Shown: positions 9,265-17,776 of the stretch, piece after piece
Position numbering within the stretch: position 1 is the stretch's first letter
Layout: every line of letters starts with the position of its first letter
From: Kangiellaceae bacterium
Lineage (GTDB): Bacteria; Pseudomonadota; Gammaproteobacteria; Enterobacterales; Kangiellaceae
Reading direction: 5' to 3'
DNA: 64,000 nucleotides
Assembly (NCBI GenBank): GCA_026196875.1
Contig: JAPHTP010000011.1
Location: 1-64,000 of the forward strand
Program-made: the position numbers and the translations under genes
The notes under the pieces: generated by a model
The model's input: only the letters and a program-made list of their open reading frames with translations
Databases searched by the model: none
What the model was told of the DNA's origin: nothing

Positions 9265-10551
9265 TTAAATCGACTCGACTTGTTCGGGAAATTGACCGTT
9301 ATTTTTTGACGTTTCAAAACGGGGTATTAAATCTAGTTTTGATTTATCAAACTTGTCGCGAGAAAACAGCCATGGGTAATAGAACATTCTTAAAGACTGG
9401 TGAAAGTCGCGGATTTGAGTCTCATACTCCATTGCTGCTAACGCATCGGTTTCTGCAAGTCTTGTCATTTTTTTCTGCATAAGCATCGGTGGCGAGAGGA
9501 ATGTAACGTAGCCTGCAAGCTCGTGCTTTTTTAATCCAGCATCTCGGTAATCCTTAGAGAGCAAACCAGTAACTTGATCCCCTACTTGTTGAAATGCGTA
9601 ATACCACTTCCATTCGAACCCACCTTTTACCTCTGTGAAATCTTTGTACTCGGGATGCGTCGCAACGAAAGCATCCATTGTGGTTTCTACCGGTAAATCC
9701 CAAGCATCATTCACTGCTTCTCGTTGGGTGAGTAAAATATCGCTCCCTTGTGGCGAGTGAACACTTTGATTGATCGCCAAATCTCCCAGAATAGGAATTA
9801 CGAAAGTAAAAAGTGCCCAGAAACCAATTAAAACAGAAGCAACTCGTGGCGCGCTGGTTACCTTTTTCCCGACGAAGAGACTCAAGGTTATCCAAAATGC
9901 AAAATAGATTAAGCACCATAAAGACAACAGCAACACGTCACCGATAGCCGTGTCGCTTATTAAAGCGCCAACATAGAAAGGTAATATCAAACTGATAAAT
10001 ATCGCGATCAAGCGAGCCGCAACTCTTGCCCCCCACAAAGCGTAAGGAGACTCAGTTGTGGTCACAAGCAGATCATACCTTCCGCTTGTGCGTTCGCTAG
10101 CGAACAAATCATGAAACAATAAAATAAGAAGTAGCGGTGAAAGCGCACTAATAACAAAAGCAAAATCTATTTTACCTGCTTGTGCAAGCTCTGGATTTTG
10201 TGCATCGCTCTCATAAATCTGACCTTCTAGAGCAAGCATTCGGATACGATGTTTCCAGGGGTAGATATCTCGATCCCCCAGCGCAGCAAAAGCCAGGTCA
10301 GATGGTTCTGAGTAAGTAAGATGAAAACTATAATAAGCGAGTGATCCCGGGTCTTCATGCTTCGCTTGCGCTTCCGCACGGTCAATTTCGTCGGCTTGTT
10401 TCAAACGTTCAATCGTTTGTTTTTGTGCATCAATTTCGCTTAAGCCTGTGATGACAGAAAACGAAGATACTATAAAGCCACATAATAGAAGAACCACCAC
10501 ATAGCTTTGACGCAACATGAAGCGCCATTCTCGTATAAGATGACTGCTCAT
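9265..10551 (-). CDS. ABC transporter permease, DUF3526 type (second subunit)
   Basis: Start placed at the ATG at 10551 (MSSHLIREWRFMLRQ), which overlaps the stop of the upstream permease by 4 bases (ATGA). The reading frame open further upstream would run into that gene. The protein of about 428 aa has one N-terminal helix, a large soluble loop (about 35-150), then a cluster of helices (about 155-280) with FHDLFASERTSGRYDLLV, typical of ABC-2/DUF3526 permeases, and a long soluble tail. Works with the ATPase at 11996 and the permease at 10548. Substrate unknown; the adjacent TonB receptor suggests an iron or siderophore context. Confidence 0.8.
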   Translation of the reverse strand: MSSHLIREWRFMLRQSYVVVLLLCGFIVSSFSVITGLSEIDAQKQTIERLKQADEIDRAEAQAKHEDPGSLAYYSFHLTYSEPSDLAFAALGDRDIYPWKHRIRMLALEGQIYESDAQNPELAQAGKIDFAFVISALSPLLLILLFHDLFASERTSGRYDLLVTTTESPYALWGARVAARLIAIFISLILPFYVGALISDTAIGDVLLLSLWCLIYFAFWITLSLFVGKKVTSAPRVASVLIGFWALFTFVIPILGDLAINQSVHSPQGSDILLTQREAVNDAWDLPVETTMDAFVATHPEYKDFTEVKGGFEWKWYYAFQQVGDQVTGLLSKDYRDAGLKKHELAGYVTFLSPPMLMQKKMTRLAETDALAAMEYETQIRDFHQSLRMFYYPWLFSRDKFDKSKLDLIPRFETSKNNGQFPEQVESI

Positions 10552-11996
10552 ATTGTGCGCCTCCCGATTAAACCAATAAACATAGATAAAATGACTATCC
10601 AAAAAGACAGTTGCATAAAGGCTATTATGCTTCTTGATGAGCGCGTTGCGGCGTCATCAGTTTTAAATTTAAAGCCCTGTATCATTCGCCAATTTGTCGC
10701 GCTCACACTCGCCTTTTTCCAAGCTTCCTCTCCCTTGCTACGATTAATGTCATCGACGTAACTCAGTTGTTCGGTGTGGGCTTTATTGAGAGATTGCACA
10801 AATCTAAATCTGAGATCTTCTGTTTCTCTTATAAAACGATGATGAGTTTCTATGCTTGTGCCGGCACTGATCATCGATAGCGAGCGAATAGCAACTTTTG
10901 GCGATAACCATCCAAATGAACGTGCTATTAGCGTTTGTTGTAACTCTTGCTCCATACGTTGCTCGGCAAATTGATTGAGCACACCAGTCAATTCCGCTTC
11001 AGAAGCACTGGCAACTGCCCCTCGGAAATTTATCGGTAGTTCTTCGATCGAATCGACACCATATTGCTGCAATAGAGAAGTTTTTAATTTCGTAAACGCG
11101 GGATCGTTGGCGTTGTGACCATCGCCCAATTTGCGTAACGCAGCGATAACTGCAAAATCGGTCTCTAGTTTTCCAGCAGAAGGAACCGAAACAGAAGCTG
11201 TCGTACTGGCAATGCGTGGCATAGCAATGCAAAACAATATCCAGGCAAAAGTTAATGCAGTAAAGCTCTCGCTTTTTTTAGAAAACATGGTTGAGAAAAA
11301 TAAAACAAAGAATACCCACACCAATAGGTACAGCATGTAAGCAATGAAAAAGCCAATAACAATGGATGGGCTTTCGCCTAGCGAAATCGCAAACAATCCT
11401 GAAATGGCCAGCGGTAATAAAATGAGACAAACCACGAAAAATAACGCCAGCCCTTTGCCAATGATAAGTGTAAATATTGACGTACCTTGGGACAATAAGA
11501 ACGAAAGTGTCTGTGATTCACGCTCACGGCTTACAGAACTGTAACCAATCAAAATCAATAGCAGCGGAGCGATCACTTGAACGATAAAGGCTGGAGACAA
11601 ACTACCTAATTTGGTTAGCCCGGTACTTTGCTTTTGATCAGCAAACATTGCGCTGTTTTGTCGGTGACCTTCCAAAAAAATTGAATTTCCCGTGTACGCA
11701 TCCACACCGGGATCTAACATGCTTAAGGGGGAAGGTACTCTGAAGGCATAGTGTCCGTAATGCACCATACGATGCGGATGTCTGTCGGGCTGTTCCATAA
11801 ACGCCTCTTCAGACGTGTTTTGCATCGCCTGCCGAACTTCGCTTAATTCGTGCATTTTGAATGCAGTCACAACCACCGATGACAAGGTAAGTACTATGCC
11901 AATAGTAAGAATAGAAAGAGCCAATTTAGAGCGAGACCAATATCGCAGCTCATCTTTAGCGACACACCATATCTGTGCTTTCAAGTTGCTGCTCAT
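10548..11996 (-). CDS. ABC transporter permease, DUF3526 type (first subunit)
   Basis: A 482-aa membrane protein: an N-terminal helix (about 28-48), an extracytoplasmic loop of about 100 residues, then helices with SVSRERESQTLSFLLSQGTS, the cytoplasmic coupling-helix motif of ABC-2/DUF3526 permeases. A second long soluble loop (about 270-430) and a C-terminal helix follow. Its ATG overlaps the last base of the ATPase gene and its stop overlaps the next permease, so the three are translationally coupled. The two permeases are distant paralogues, probably forming a heterodimer. Confidence 0.8.
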   Translation of the reverse strand: MSSNLKAQIWCVAKDELRYWSRSKLALSILTIGIVLTLSSVVVTAFKMHELSEVRQAMQNTSEEAFMEQPDRHPHRMVHYGHYAFRVPSPLSMLDPGVDAYTGNSIFLEGHRQNSAMFADQKQSTGLTKLGSLSPAFIVQVIAPLLLILIGYSSVSRERESQTLSFLLSQGTSIFTLIIGKGLALFFVVCLILLPLAISGLFAISLGESPSIVIGFFIAYMLYLLVWVFFVLFFSTMFSKKSESFTALTFAWILFCIAMPRIASTTASVSVPSAGKLETDFAVIAALRKLGDGHNANDPAFTKLKTSLLQQYGVDSIEELPINFRGAVASASEAELTGVLNQFAEQRMEQELQQTLIARSFGWLSPKVAIRSLSMISAGTSIETHHRFIRETEDLRFRFVQSLNKAHTEQLSYVDDINRSKGEEAWKKASVSATNWRMIQGFKFKTDDAATRSSRSIIAFMQLSFWIVILSMFIGLIGRRTI

Positions 11997-12730
11997 TACG
12001 GTTGCCTTTGGGCAAACGCGGCGTGAACAAGCTCCGTGTCTATGCGTTCGTTATCGTTTGCTTCAAACTCGCCAACCAATTCGCCTTTACGGAGTAGCCC
12101 TATTCGATCGGCCACTTGACAGGCACCATAGACATCATGAGTCACCATCAAAATAGTTGCGCCGGTTGAAGCTAATTCAGTTACTAGCTGATTAAATTCA
12201 TCAATCGCAACGGGATCTAAACCAGAGGTTGGTTCATCGAGTAGGAAAATGGGCGCCTCGCGCAGGATAGCCAAAGCAATAGCAGTTTTTTGGCGCATCC
12301 CTTTCGAATAGGTTTGCAGCTGTCGCTCCCAAGCATCTTTTTGTAGCGCGACGAGTTCAAATGTCCTCTCAATATCACCATCTGATTTATTTATGCCGGC
12401 GAGAGACAAGAAATATTCGACATTCTCTTTTGCCGTCAGATGCGGGTAAAGCGTGGCGTTCTCGGGTAAGTATGCGGTTTTTCTTCGAATTGATTCAAGC
12501 GACGAGCTAACATCGAGACCGTCGATAACTACTCTTCCGCTTTTGGGTTTATTAAAGCCTAGAAGCGTTTTTAGCGTGGTGGACTTACCGGCCCCATTTC
12601 CGCCAAGCAAGGCATAGATTTCACCTTTGGCAACGCTAAAATTTAACTCTTTTAGTATCGGGGTGTCTTTAATTTCGACGCAAAGGGATTCAGATTGAAT
12701 CAACGCCTTATCTTGTTTTGAGTTCTGCAC
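11996..12730 (-). CDS. ABC transporter ATP-binding protein
   Basis: A 244-aa ABC ATPase: Walker A GGNGAGKST (about 43-51), signature YSKGMRQK (about 138), Walker B with glutamate IFLLDEPTSGLDP (about 157), and switch His in LMVTHD. The family resembles NosF/CcmA-type ATPases that drive ABC-2 permeases. It is the first gene of a tight operon (ATPase, permease, permease, TonB receptor). An inverted CATATC/GATATG repeat cluster sits just before it and may be its operator. Confidence 0.88.
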   Translation of the reverse strand: MQNSKQDKALIQSESLCVEIKDTPILKELNFSVAKGEIYALLGGNGAGKSTTLKTLLGFNKPKSGRVVIDGLDVSSSLESIRRKTAYLPENATLYPHLTAKENVEYFLSLAGINKSDGDIERTFELVALQKDAWERQLQTYSKGMRQKTAIALAILREAPIFLLDEPTSGLDPVAIDEFNQLVTELASTGATILMVTHDVYGACQVADRIGLLRKGELVGEFEANDNERIDTELVHAAFAQRQP

Positions 12731-12751
12731 GCTTCACTCTTTTTACTATGC

Positions 12752-12783
12752 CATATCAATTTTGCGATATGTTATATCATATC
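12752..12783. promoter_or_regulatory. Candidate operator of the ABC/TonB operon
   Basis: Three alternating half-sites: CATATC (12752-12757), 8 bases, GATATG (12766-12771), 6 bases, CATATC (12778-12783). They lie 20-50 bases upstream of the ATPase ATG, where a repressor or activator would bind. Seen in the sequence; the regulator is unknown. Confidence 0.4.
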
Positions 12784-12969
12784 TATTGAGAAGTGCAAAT
12801 ACAATGTGATGAAATGATCTACCATGGGAATTAAGTACTATCCCCCACTTCAGATGGATTTGGGCCTTGCCTGTTGGTAAATAAATAAGAGAGTAAGAAC
12901 TGAATCTAAATATATATTGCTGGCCCAAGTTTTTTGAGTGGGTTAAATGAGTTTTGACTTAGAATGGCG

Positions 12970-13001
12970 GGGGTAGAGTTCAAACCAATTAACTCTACCC
13001 C
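12970..13001. repeat. Perfect 11-bp inverted repeat (hairpin)
   Basis: GGGGTAGAGTT (12970-12980) and AACTCTACCCC (12991-13001) form an 11-bp stem with a 10-base loop. There is no T-run on either side, so it is not a classical intrinsic terminator. It lies between the lipoprotein gene 3' end with its array and the ABC operon start. Could act as a transcript-end stabiliser or a binding site. Confidence 0.6.
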
Positions 13002-13057
13002 AACTCTTTAAATAAATGGCATGATCTGACCTACATTTAATCTAGTAGTATGGTCCG

Positions 13058-13196
13058 ACCTAGATCCCTTGAAGCTAGATCCCTTGAACCTAGAGCTCTT
13101 AAACCTGGAACTCTTAAACCCAGCTCCCTTAAACCCAGCTCCCTTAAACCCAGCTCCCTTAAACCTAGCTCCCTTAAAAACCTAGATCCCTTCAAT
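13058..13196. repeat. Tandem array, about 9 units of 15 bp, anchored on a stop codon
   Basis: Plus-strand units run GAAGCTAGATCCCTT, GAACCTAGAGCTCTT, AAACCTGGAACTCTT, then AAACCCAGCTCCCTT three times, AAACCTAGCTCCCTT, and a last 17-base unit. That last unit contains the stop codon (13182-13184) and final codons of the lipoprotein gene. Central units are identical and outer units diverged, as expected of slippage growth. A plus-strand frame across it (repeating LKPSS) has no ribosome site and is an artefact. Confidence 0.9.
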
Positions 13197-14087
13197 CCGA
13201 AAATCTTGTTCTATCTGCTTTATTATCTTTTTATGCGCATTCTCTAGTACAATTTTGACTTTCTTAGCACCATCAGACTTCCAATTCTCTAAATTATCAT
13301 CTTCGTCAGCTGAGCTTATTAGCTGTCTATCCACTCGCTTTTTCTTCTTTTTTAGTTTGGCAAGTTGATAGTGCTTTTCAGTTCTCGAGAGTCTTTCAGA
13401 ATTTCTAACTTTGGCTTCTTTTTCTTCAATTTCTTTGACGATATCAGCGCGTATTTGGGCAATTTCTTTTTCCGATTTATCCACCAGATTAACCGCTGGA
13501 GATTCGTATTGAAAAGTTTTCTTATAGAGCACTTTGTCTTTGGTGTAGGTTTTCCTGGCGTATTCTCCCTTTTTTTCCGTTTTGATGAGTTTAACCTCAC
13601 TATACGCGCGCAATTTTGAAAGATTTAAATTAAAGACGTAATCTGTAGTCACATATAAACCTAGATCACCAATTTTTCTTTCTACCCGGTTTTTATGGCG
13701 CAACTGCTCCGTAGATTGGATATTAAGCCATGATTTTGCTTGAATGGCATTTTGCTGGGCTTCAATCAAATCGAGCTTAGATTTTCCGAAATCGATTAAG
13801 CCTTCAAACTCTTCTAAAAGTGATTCAGCATTCTCTAAAGCAATATTGCCTCCGCTGATACCTCCCCCAATAAATGTCCCTCCGGTTGAACCTCCGGTGT
13901 AAACCGGCGCTGAAGTCGTATAAACAATTTTCTCAACCATCAAATCGTTCCCAGAATTAATCATAAAAAGATTCAGCGGTTTGTTTTCGATTTGGATTGG
14001 TTGGAGCGCTTCTTTCTTCATTGGTGTAGTGGCACAGCCGAGGAAAAAAAAGGAAAGCCAGAGTATGAGAAATATATTCTTATTCAT
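13182..14087 (-). CDS. Predicted lipoprotein with coiled-coil C-terminal half
   Basis: A 301-aa protein whose start carries a lipoprotein signal peptide (MNKNIFLILWLSFFFLGCATT, lipobox LGC with Cys18). A Gly-rich stretch follows (about 68-83, GGSTGGTFIGGGISGG), then charged helical sequence with Lys-rich segments (LAKLKKKKKRVDRQL). No family recognised. Likely anchored to the inner leaflet of the outer membrane or to the inner membrane. The final codons and stop lie inside the 15-bp tandem array, so the C-terminus may have been altered by array growth. Confidence 0.7.
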   Translation of the reverse strand: MNKNIFLILWLSFFFLGCATTPMKKEALQPIQIENKPLNLFMINSGNDLMVEKIVYTTSAPVYTGGSTGGTFIGGGISGGNIALENAESLLEEFEGLIDFGKSKLDLIEAQQNAIQAKSWLNIQSTEQLRHKNRVERKIGDLGLYVTTDYVFNLNLSKLRAYSEVKLIKTEKKGEYARKTYTKDKVLYKKTFQYESPAVNLVDKSEKEIAQIRADIVKEIEEKEAKVRNSERLSRTEKHYQLAKLKKKKKRVDRQLISSADEDDNLENWKSDGAKKVKIVLENAHKKIIKQIEQDFRIEGI

Positions 14088-14243
14088 TAGTTATGGTCTT
14101 TATTTATCCCTAAAGCAGTCAGACTACCAAAAAATGATTGATTACCATATGGTGATATTAACTTTCGGAGGGGAGCTAGATTCAGGGAAATAGGGCCAAA
14201 GTCGATTTATCTCGTGTTCAAGTCAATCATTCCAACGCGACAA

Positions 14244-15194
14244 TCACTCATTATTGGCAACAGTTTCGGCTAACTTCGCTATCAAACGATGAGACTGCTC
14301 AGTATAACCACCGCTAGTCATAATAACTGTAGGTATATTTCTTTTCGCTAATTGTTCTATTACAAATCTGTCTCGCTCAACTACTCCACCAAAACTAACC
14401 TTTAAACCACCAAGTGGATCACTATCTAATATATCACTCCCGGCATTGTAGAAAACAAGAGCTGCATCTTCATTCTCGGCTAAAAACTTATCTAGCTCTA
14501 CCTTGAGAGTTTTCAAATACTGCTCATCTTTTATGCCACTCTTAAGAGGTATCATGTAGGGAAATTCGTCAGGTTCTCCAGTATGTAATCCTGGGTAATT
14601 CTGAAAATTATACATATCGAAGTTTTGAATAGTTGGCTCCCCCTGAGTTAAAGCCTCGAAACCATTACCACGATGCGCATCAACATCAATCATAAGTACT
14701 TTTTCATTTTCGCCAATCAGTCCTTTCTCTCGGCAAATTAAAATACTCAATGCCGCATCGGCAAAGAAACAAAATCCTTCTCCATGCTCTGCGAAAGCAT
14801 GGTGGAAACCACCACCAAAATTCATCGCTATCGCGCGTTCTTTCAATGCTAATTGAGTCGCTTGTACAGTCCCTTTGCAGGCGAGTTTAATCGGTTTTAA
14901 CAGCTTTTTCTTCAAAATATAATTTGGAATAAGCTTTACCGCTGGGACTTCAATTACATTTGCTATTTCAGCAGACCGGTTCAAAGATTCCAAATAAGTT
15001 TCAGTATGAATTTTTAAAAGTTCTGAGTCAGATACTAATTCAGTAGGCTCAATCCAGCTCTGTGAAATTTTCTCGCCTAAACTTTGCGAAATAATTGACC
15101 AAGCTTTGCTGAATTTCTTACCGTCAAATGGGTGGAACATTCCGCCCATTAAGGATATATCGTATTCTGAAGAGTAAATAAAATAGTGGTTCAT
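14244..15194 (-). CDS. Histone-deacetylase-family (class IV/HDAC11-like) deacetylase
   Basis: A 316-aa protein with the HDAC active site: paired His in GGGFHHAF (131-132), zinc ligands Asp172 and His174 in DVDAHRGNG, third ligand Asp254 in NAGSDILDSDPLGG, and the catalytic Tyr in TSGGYTEQ. The early-N-terminal HP(F)D and the SGGY form point to class IV. Bacterial members remove acyl groups from lysine or polyamines; the substrate here is not known. Its start directly follows the stop codon of the upstream 167-aa gene, so the two are an operon. Confidence 0.85.
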   Translation of the reverse strand: MNHYFIYSSEYDISLMGGMFHPFDGKKFSKAWSIISQSLGEKISQSWIEPTELVSDSELLKIHTETYLESLNRSAEIANVIEVPAVKLIPNYILKKKLLKPIKLACKGTVQATQLALKERAIAMNFGGGFHHAFAEHGEGFCFFADAALSILICREKGLIGENEKVLMIDVDAHRGNGFEALTQGEPTIQNFDMYNFQNYPGLHTGEPDEFPYMIPLKSGIKDEQYLKTLKVELDKFLAENEDAALVFYNAGSDILDSDPLGGLKVSFGGVVERDRFVIEQLAKRNIPTVIMTSGGYTEQSHRLIAKLAETVANNE

Positions 15195-15698
15195 TTAGCT
15201 GGCTTTATTGTTAATTTGGATAGCGTATCTTTTAATATCATTTGGTGTCCACATATTTATATGTGATCCCATAAAGCGTAATTTCAAAAACCACCGCATA
15301 TAAGGATTATTCACATAATCATTTATTGGAATGCTTGGCTTATGGTCAGCAACAACACCCGAGCCCAGTTCGAGAATAGAAGCTACAATTGTTGAGCAGT
15401 TAGATTTAAGCATATTATATTGTGCAGGATCTTTTTTAAAGCACTCCCAGTACTCAACCATTCGAATTTCATTTAAACCATTAACGTTAATGATATCTTG
15501 AGCGCTTTTTCCCTCCAATCTACAATCAACTTTATAACTTGTAGGAAATGCAGGAATGTGTGTTTGGCCAATTTTAATGTCTTTCTTAGCTTTCGCCGCA
15601 CTATTAGGCCAAAAGCTAATATAAGTGTTATTAATTTGCACCGACACATGCCCTGTTTCTGATGGCAGGTTAGGCCATATATAGACTGTTGTAGTCAA
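15195..15698 (-). CDS. Predicted permuted papain-fold (NlpC/LRAT-like) protein
   Basis: A 167-aa protein, no signal peptide. GHVSVQINNTYISFWP carries His17 at the start of a strand, and SNCSTIVASIL carries Cys101 at the start of a helix. His-before-Cys is the order in circularly permuted NlpC/P60 relatives (LRAT, PPPDE, YiiX-like); that assignment is inference from pattern, not from a recognised family. It ends exactly where the HDAC-like gene begins. The pairing of a thiol hydrolase with a deacylase suggests both act on the same modified substrate. Confidence 0.5.
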   Translation of the reverse strand: MTTTVYIWPNLPSETGHVSVQINNTYISFWPNSAAKAKKDIKIGQTHIPAFPTSYKVDCRLEGKSAQDIINVNGLNEIRMVEYWECFKKDPAQYNMLKSNCSTIVASILELGSGVVADHKPSIPINDYVNNPYMRWFLKLRFMGSHINMWTPNDIKRYAIQINNKAS

Positions 15699-16546
15699 TT
15701 TATTACTCCCTGTATGTTATATATCTGTTATCTCTGAATGAAACTCTATTTACTGTACACTAATGGGCTAAGAACAATTGGCTCTGATGCTCTCCCTTTA
15801 AGAACAAGCAACCAATTAGTCTTTTAATTTCAAATAGATAGCTTCACCCAGCAAACAGTTAGTTCGATTTTAAATACTTGTTCGTGATCTCAGCCAGCAG
15901 AATTACTTGGTACGATAATGCCCGCCGGTCCAAGGCGACCTACTATCAGCGGTTTCAAGCCAGATAATTTAGGTGCGTTTGAGTATTGGTAGTCAAAATG
16001 AGTTCAGGTGCTTCCAAGTCATAATAGGCCTCTTCCTTAAGATACGATTCACTGCATTCTCACAATTGAGCTATGACTTTTCTAGCGCAGAAGAGTGAAA
16101 CTGTGAGGTATATCTCTCTAAATCTCACGGAGGCGAATTTAGGAAGGGTATTTTCCCTTAGACCTATCATTTAGATTACAAAATGAGAGATTTAACGGAG
16201 TTTCGAAAACATTTAATGGCGATTAAATCTGCCAGGACAATTAGTTAGGATGGTTCGACCTGCATCCTCGCTACATCCCGCGACCTACATCTCCGATATC
16301 TGGTACAAACTTCAGAACAGGTGCGCCACCCACATTCCCATGAGTCGAAAAAGCAATTACTCGTGGCTCAATTACACTGAATAGAGAAACACACTTAAAA
16401 GAGCTAACTCGATATGCCAGGCACTTAAGCCAATTCGAGTACAATCAATATTTGGTACCTTAACGATTATTAATTTTAAAGCTATTTACAAACTGATTTT
16501 TTTATAAGCCGATTTTTCTATAAACTGGCTTTTTTACAAACTGGCC
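15699..16546. other. 848-base gap without a recognised gene
   Basis: No convincing frame on either strand. It contains the 21-base dispersed motif at 16244-16264 (also at 31037) and ends in the tandem array beside the hydrolase stop codon. The rest looks like decayed intergenic sequence. Confidence 0.5.
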
Positions 16547-16549
16547 TTA
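16485..16549. repeat. Tandem array, 4 units of 16-17 bp, anchored on a stop codon
   Basis: Units TTTACAAACTGATTTTT, TTATAAGCCGATTTTT, CTATAAACTGGCTTTT and TTACAAACTGGCCTTA run head to tail. The last includes the TTA (16547-16549) that is the stop codon of the alpha/beta hydrolase on the minus strand. The array therefore starts at the gene end and extends downstream of it. Confidence 0.75.
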
Positions 16550-17455
16550 ACTTTCGGTAAATAGCCAGTTTTGTATAGATTGAACATAACTCTCCGGTAA
16601 AATATGATTCCCCTCAAATATGATGTGCTCTTTGTTCTTCGTTTCAAAAGACTGGAAAAGTTCAGAGTTCTGTTGGGTAGTAGCATATTCATCATCATCA
16701 GATGTTAGCAGAAGTATTCGCTCCGCTTTGAGTATTTTTGTGATGTTTTTAGGTGCTACTAATGCAATTTTGTCATCTATATATGGTGGTACAATAGGTA
16801 TAACTGTCGATATTTCTCTTTCAAAAGCAGATGTTAGTAAGCTAACTTGTCCTCCCATGCTATAGCCGGCCATAAGTATATTATTTTTATCTACAAACTT
16901 TTGTGTTTTCAACCAACTAAACAGCACTCGATAATCTTTTACGGTATTTATGATCATATTTTGATACGGAGTTCTATTTCCAAAAAAATGAAGGTCATTC
17001 ATTATGTCCTGAAGGGGAAGTTCTGGATCTTTTCTCGAACCGTGAAGCCTCGCGTCAATTGCAACTAGTACATAGCCATTATTGAGCAACATGCTACCTA
17101 GCTTATTTACGTTACTTATGGTTGGTCGTCCCTTATATGAATCAATCCACCATCTATTATAATTTCGCCCCATAGCGGAAACTCCCATTGCTAGTGGATA
17201 CTTTTCACTTTTGGTAACAGGGAAGCTGATTTGACCGTTAACAACGGCTCCGTCAAAGCTTTCGAAACTAACTTTATAATTAAAAGGATCTATTTGGTTT
17301 AGAGTTACATCAGGAGTGAAGTCGCTGGGAATAGCGTATGCTGACTTTATATCGTTTAGGGAGACTTGCTGCGGTTTCAGTGCAATGAAAAAGTACCAAA
17401 AAACAAAAGCAATACTCCCTAAGAAAATTAGCGCTATAGTTATTTTTATCTTCAT
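16547..17455 (-). CDS. Membrane-anchored alpha/beta hydrolase
   Basis: A 302-aa protein: N-terminal membrane helix (about 4-26), then an alpha/beta-hydrolase domain with the nucleophile elbow GYSMGG, an acidic cluster TSDDDEY in the catalytic Asp position, and the catalytic His in EGNHILP. Sequence such as YPLAMGVSAMGRNYNRWW places the active site outside the inner membrane. Esterase or peptidase of unknown substrate. Single-gene unit; a tandem array begins at its stop codon. Confidence 0.78.
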   Translation of the reverse strand: MKIKITIALIFLGSIAFVFWYFFIALKPQQVSLNDIKSAYAIPSDFTPDVTLNQIDPFNYKVSFESFDGAVVNGQISFPVTKSEKYPLAMGVSAMGRNYNRWWIDSYKGRPTISNVNKLGSMLLNNGYVLVAIDARLHGSRKDPELPLQDIMNDLHFFGNRTPYQNMIINTVKDYRVLFSWLKTQKFVDKNNILMAGYSMGGQVSLLTSAFEREISTVIPIVPPYIDDKIALVAPKNITKILKAERILLLTSDDDEYATTQQNSELFQSFETKNKEHIIFEGNHILPESYVQSIQNWLFTES

Positions 17456-17709
17456 ATATTTCCATTTGTTGTTTGAAAATTCCGATTTACACAGTTCAAT
17501 AAACGTGCCAACAAAATAGTCCTTAATATCAATACTGTAAGCTATCGCAGGAATTTAGAATTAGTAATCCTCACTATATTATTCGCATTTTCACCAATCT
17601 TTAGTTTTTTATTCTGCAGTTTTTCTTTAGTGTTCATTAGGGTGAACTTCACGATGAAGTGTTAATTATTGAGGTTTACAATTCAAGCACAACAGGGCTA
17701 TATGAAATC

Positions 17710-17740
17710 GAAAAAAAGAGGAGAATCCCTCTCCTCTTTC
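17710..17740 (-). terminator. Intrinsic terminator of the serine protease
   Basis: On the minus strand AGAGGAGA, a 5-base loop, and TCTCCTCT form an 8-bp stem followed by a run of seven T. It lies about 40 bases beyond the protease stop codon, in the right orientation. Confidence 0.85.
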
Positions 17741-17776
17741 TCCCTCCTTTACTCTCTCTTCTTAAACTAATGCAAC

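Noticed and set aside
13050-13247. Plus-strand frame encoding repeated LKPSS, looking like a repeat protein
   Set aside because: It is the translation of the 15-bp tandem array, has no ribosome site and lies antisense to the lipoprotein gene end.
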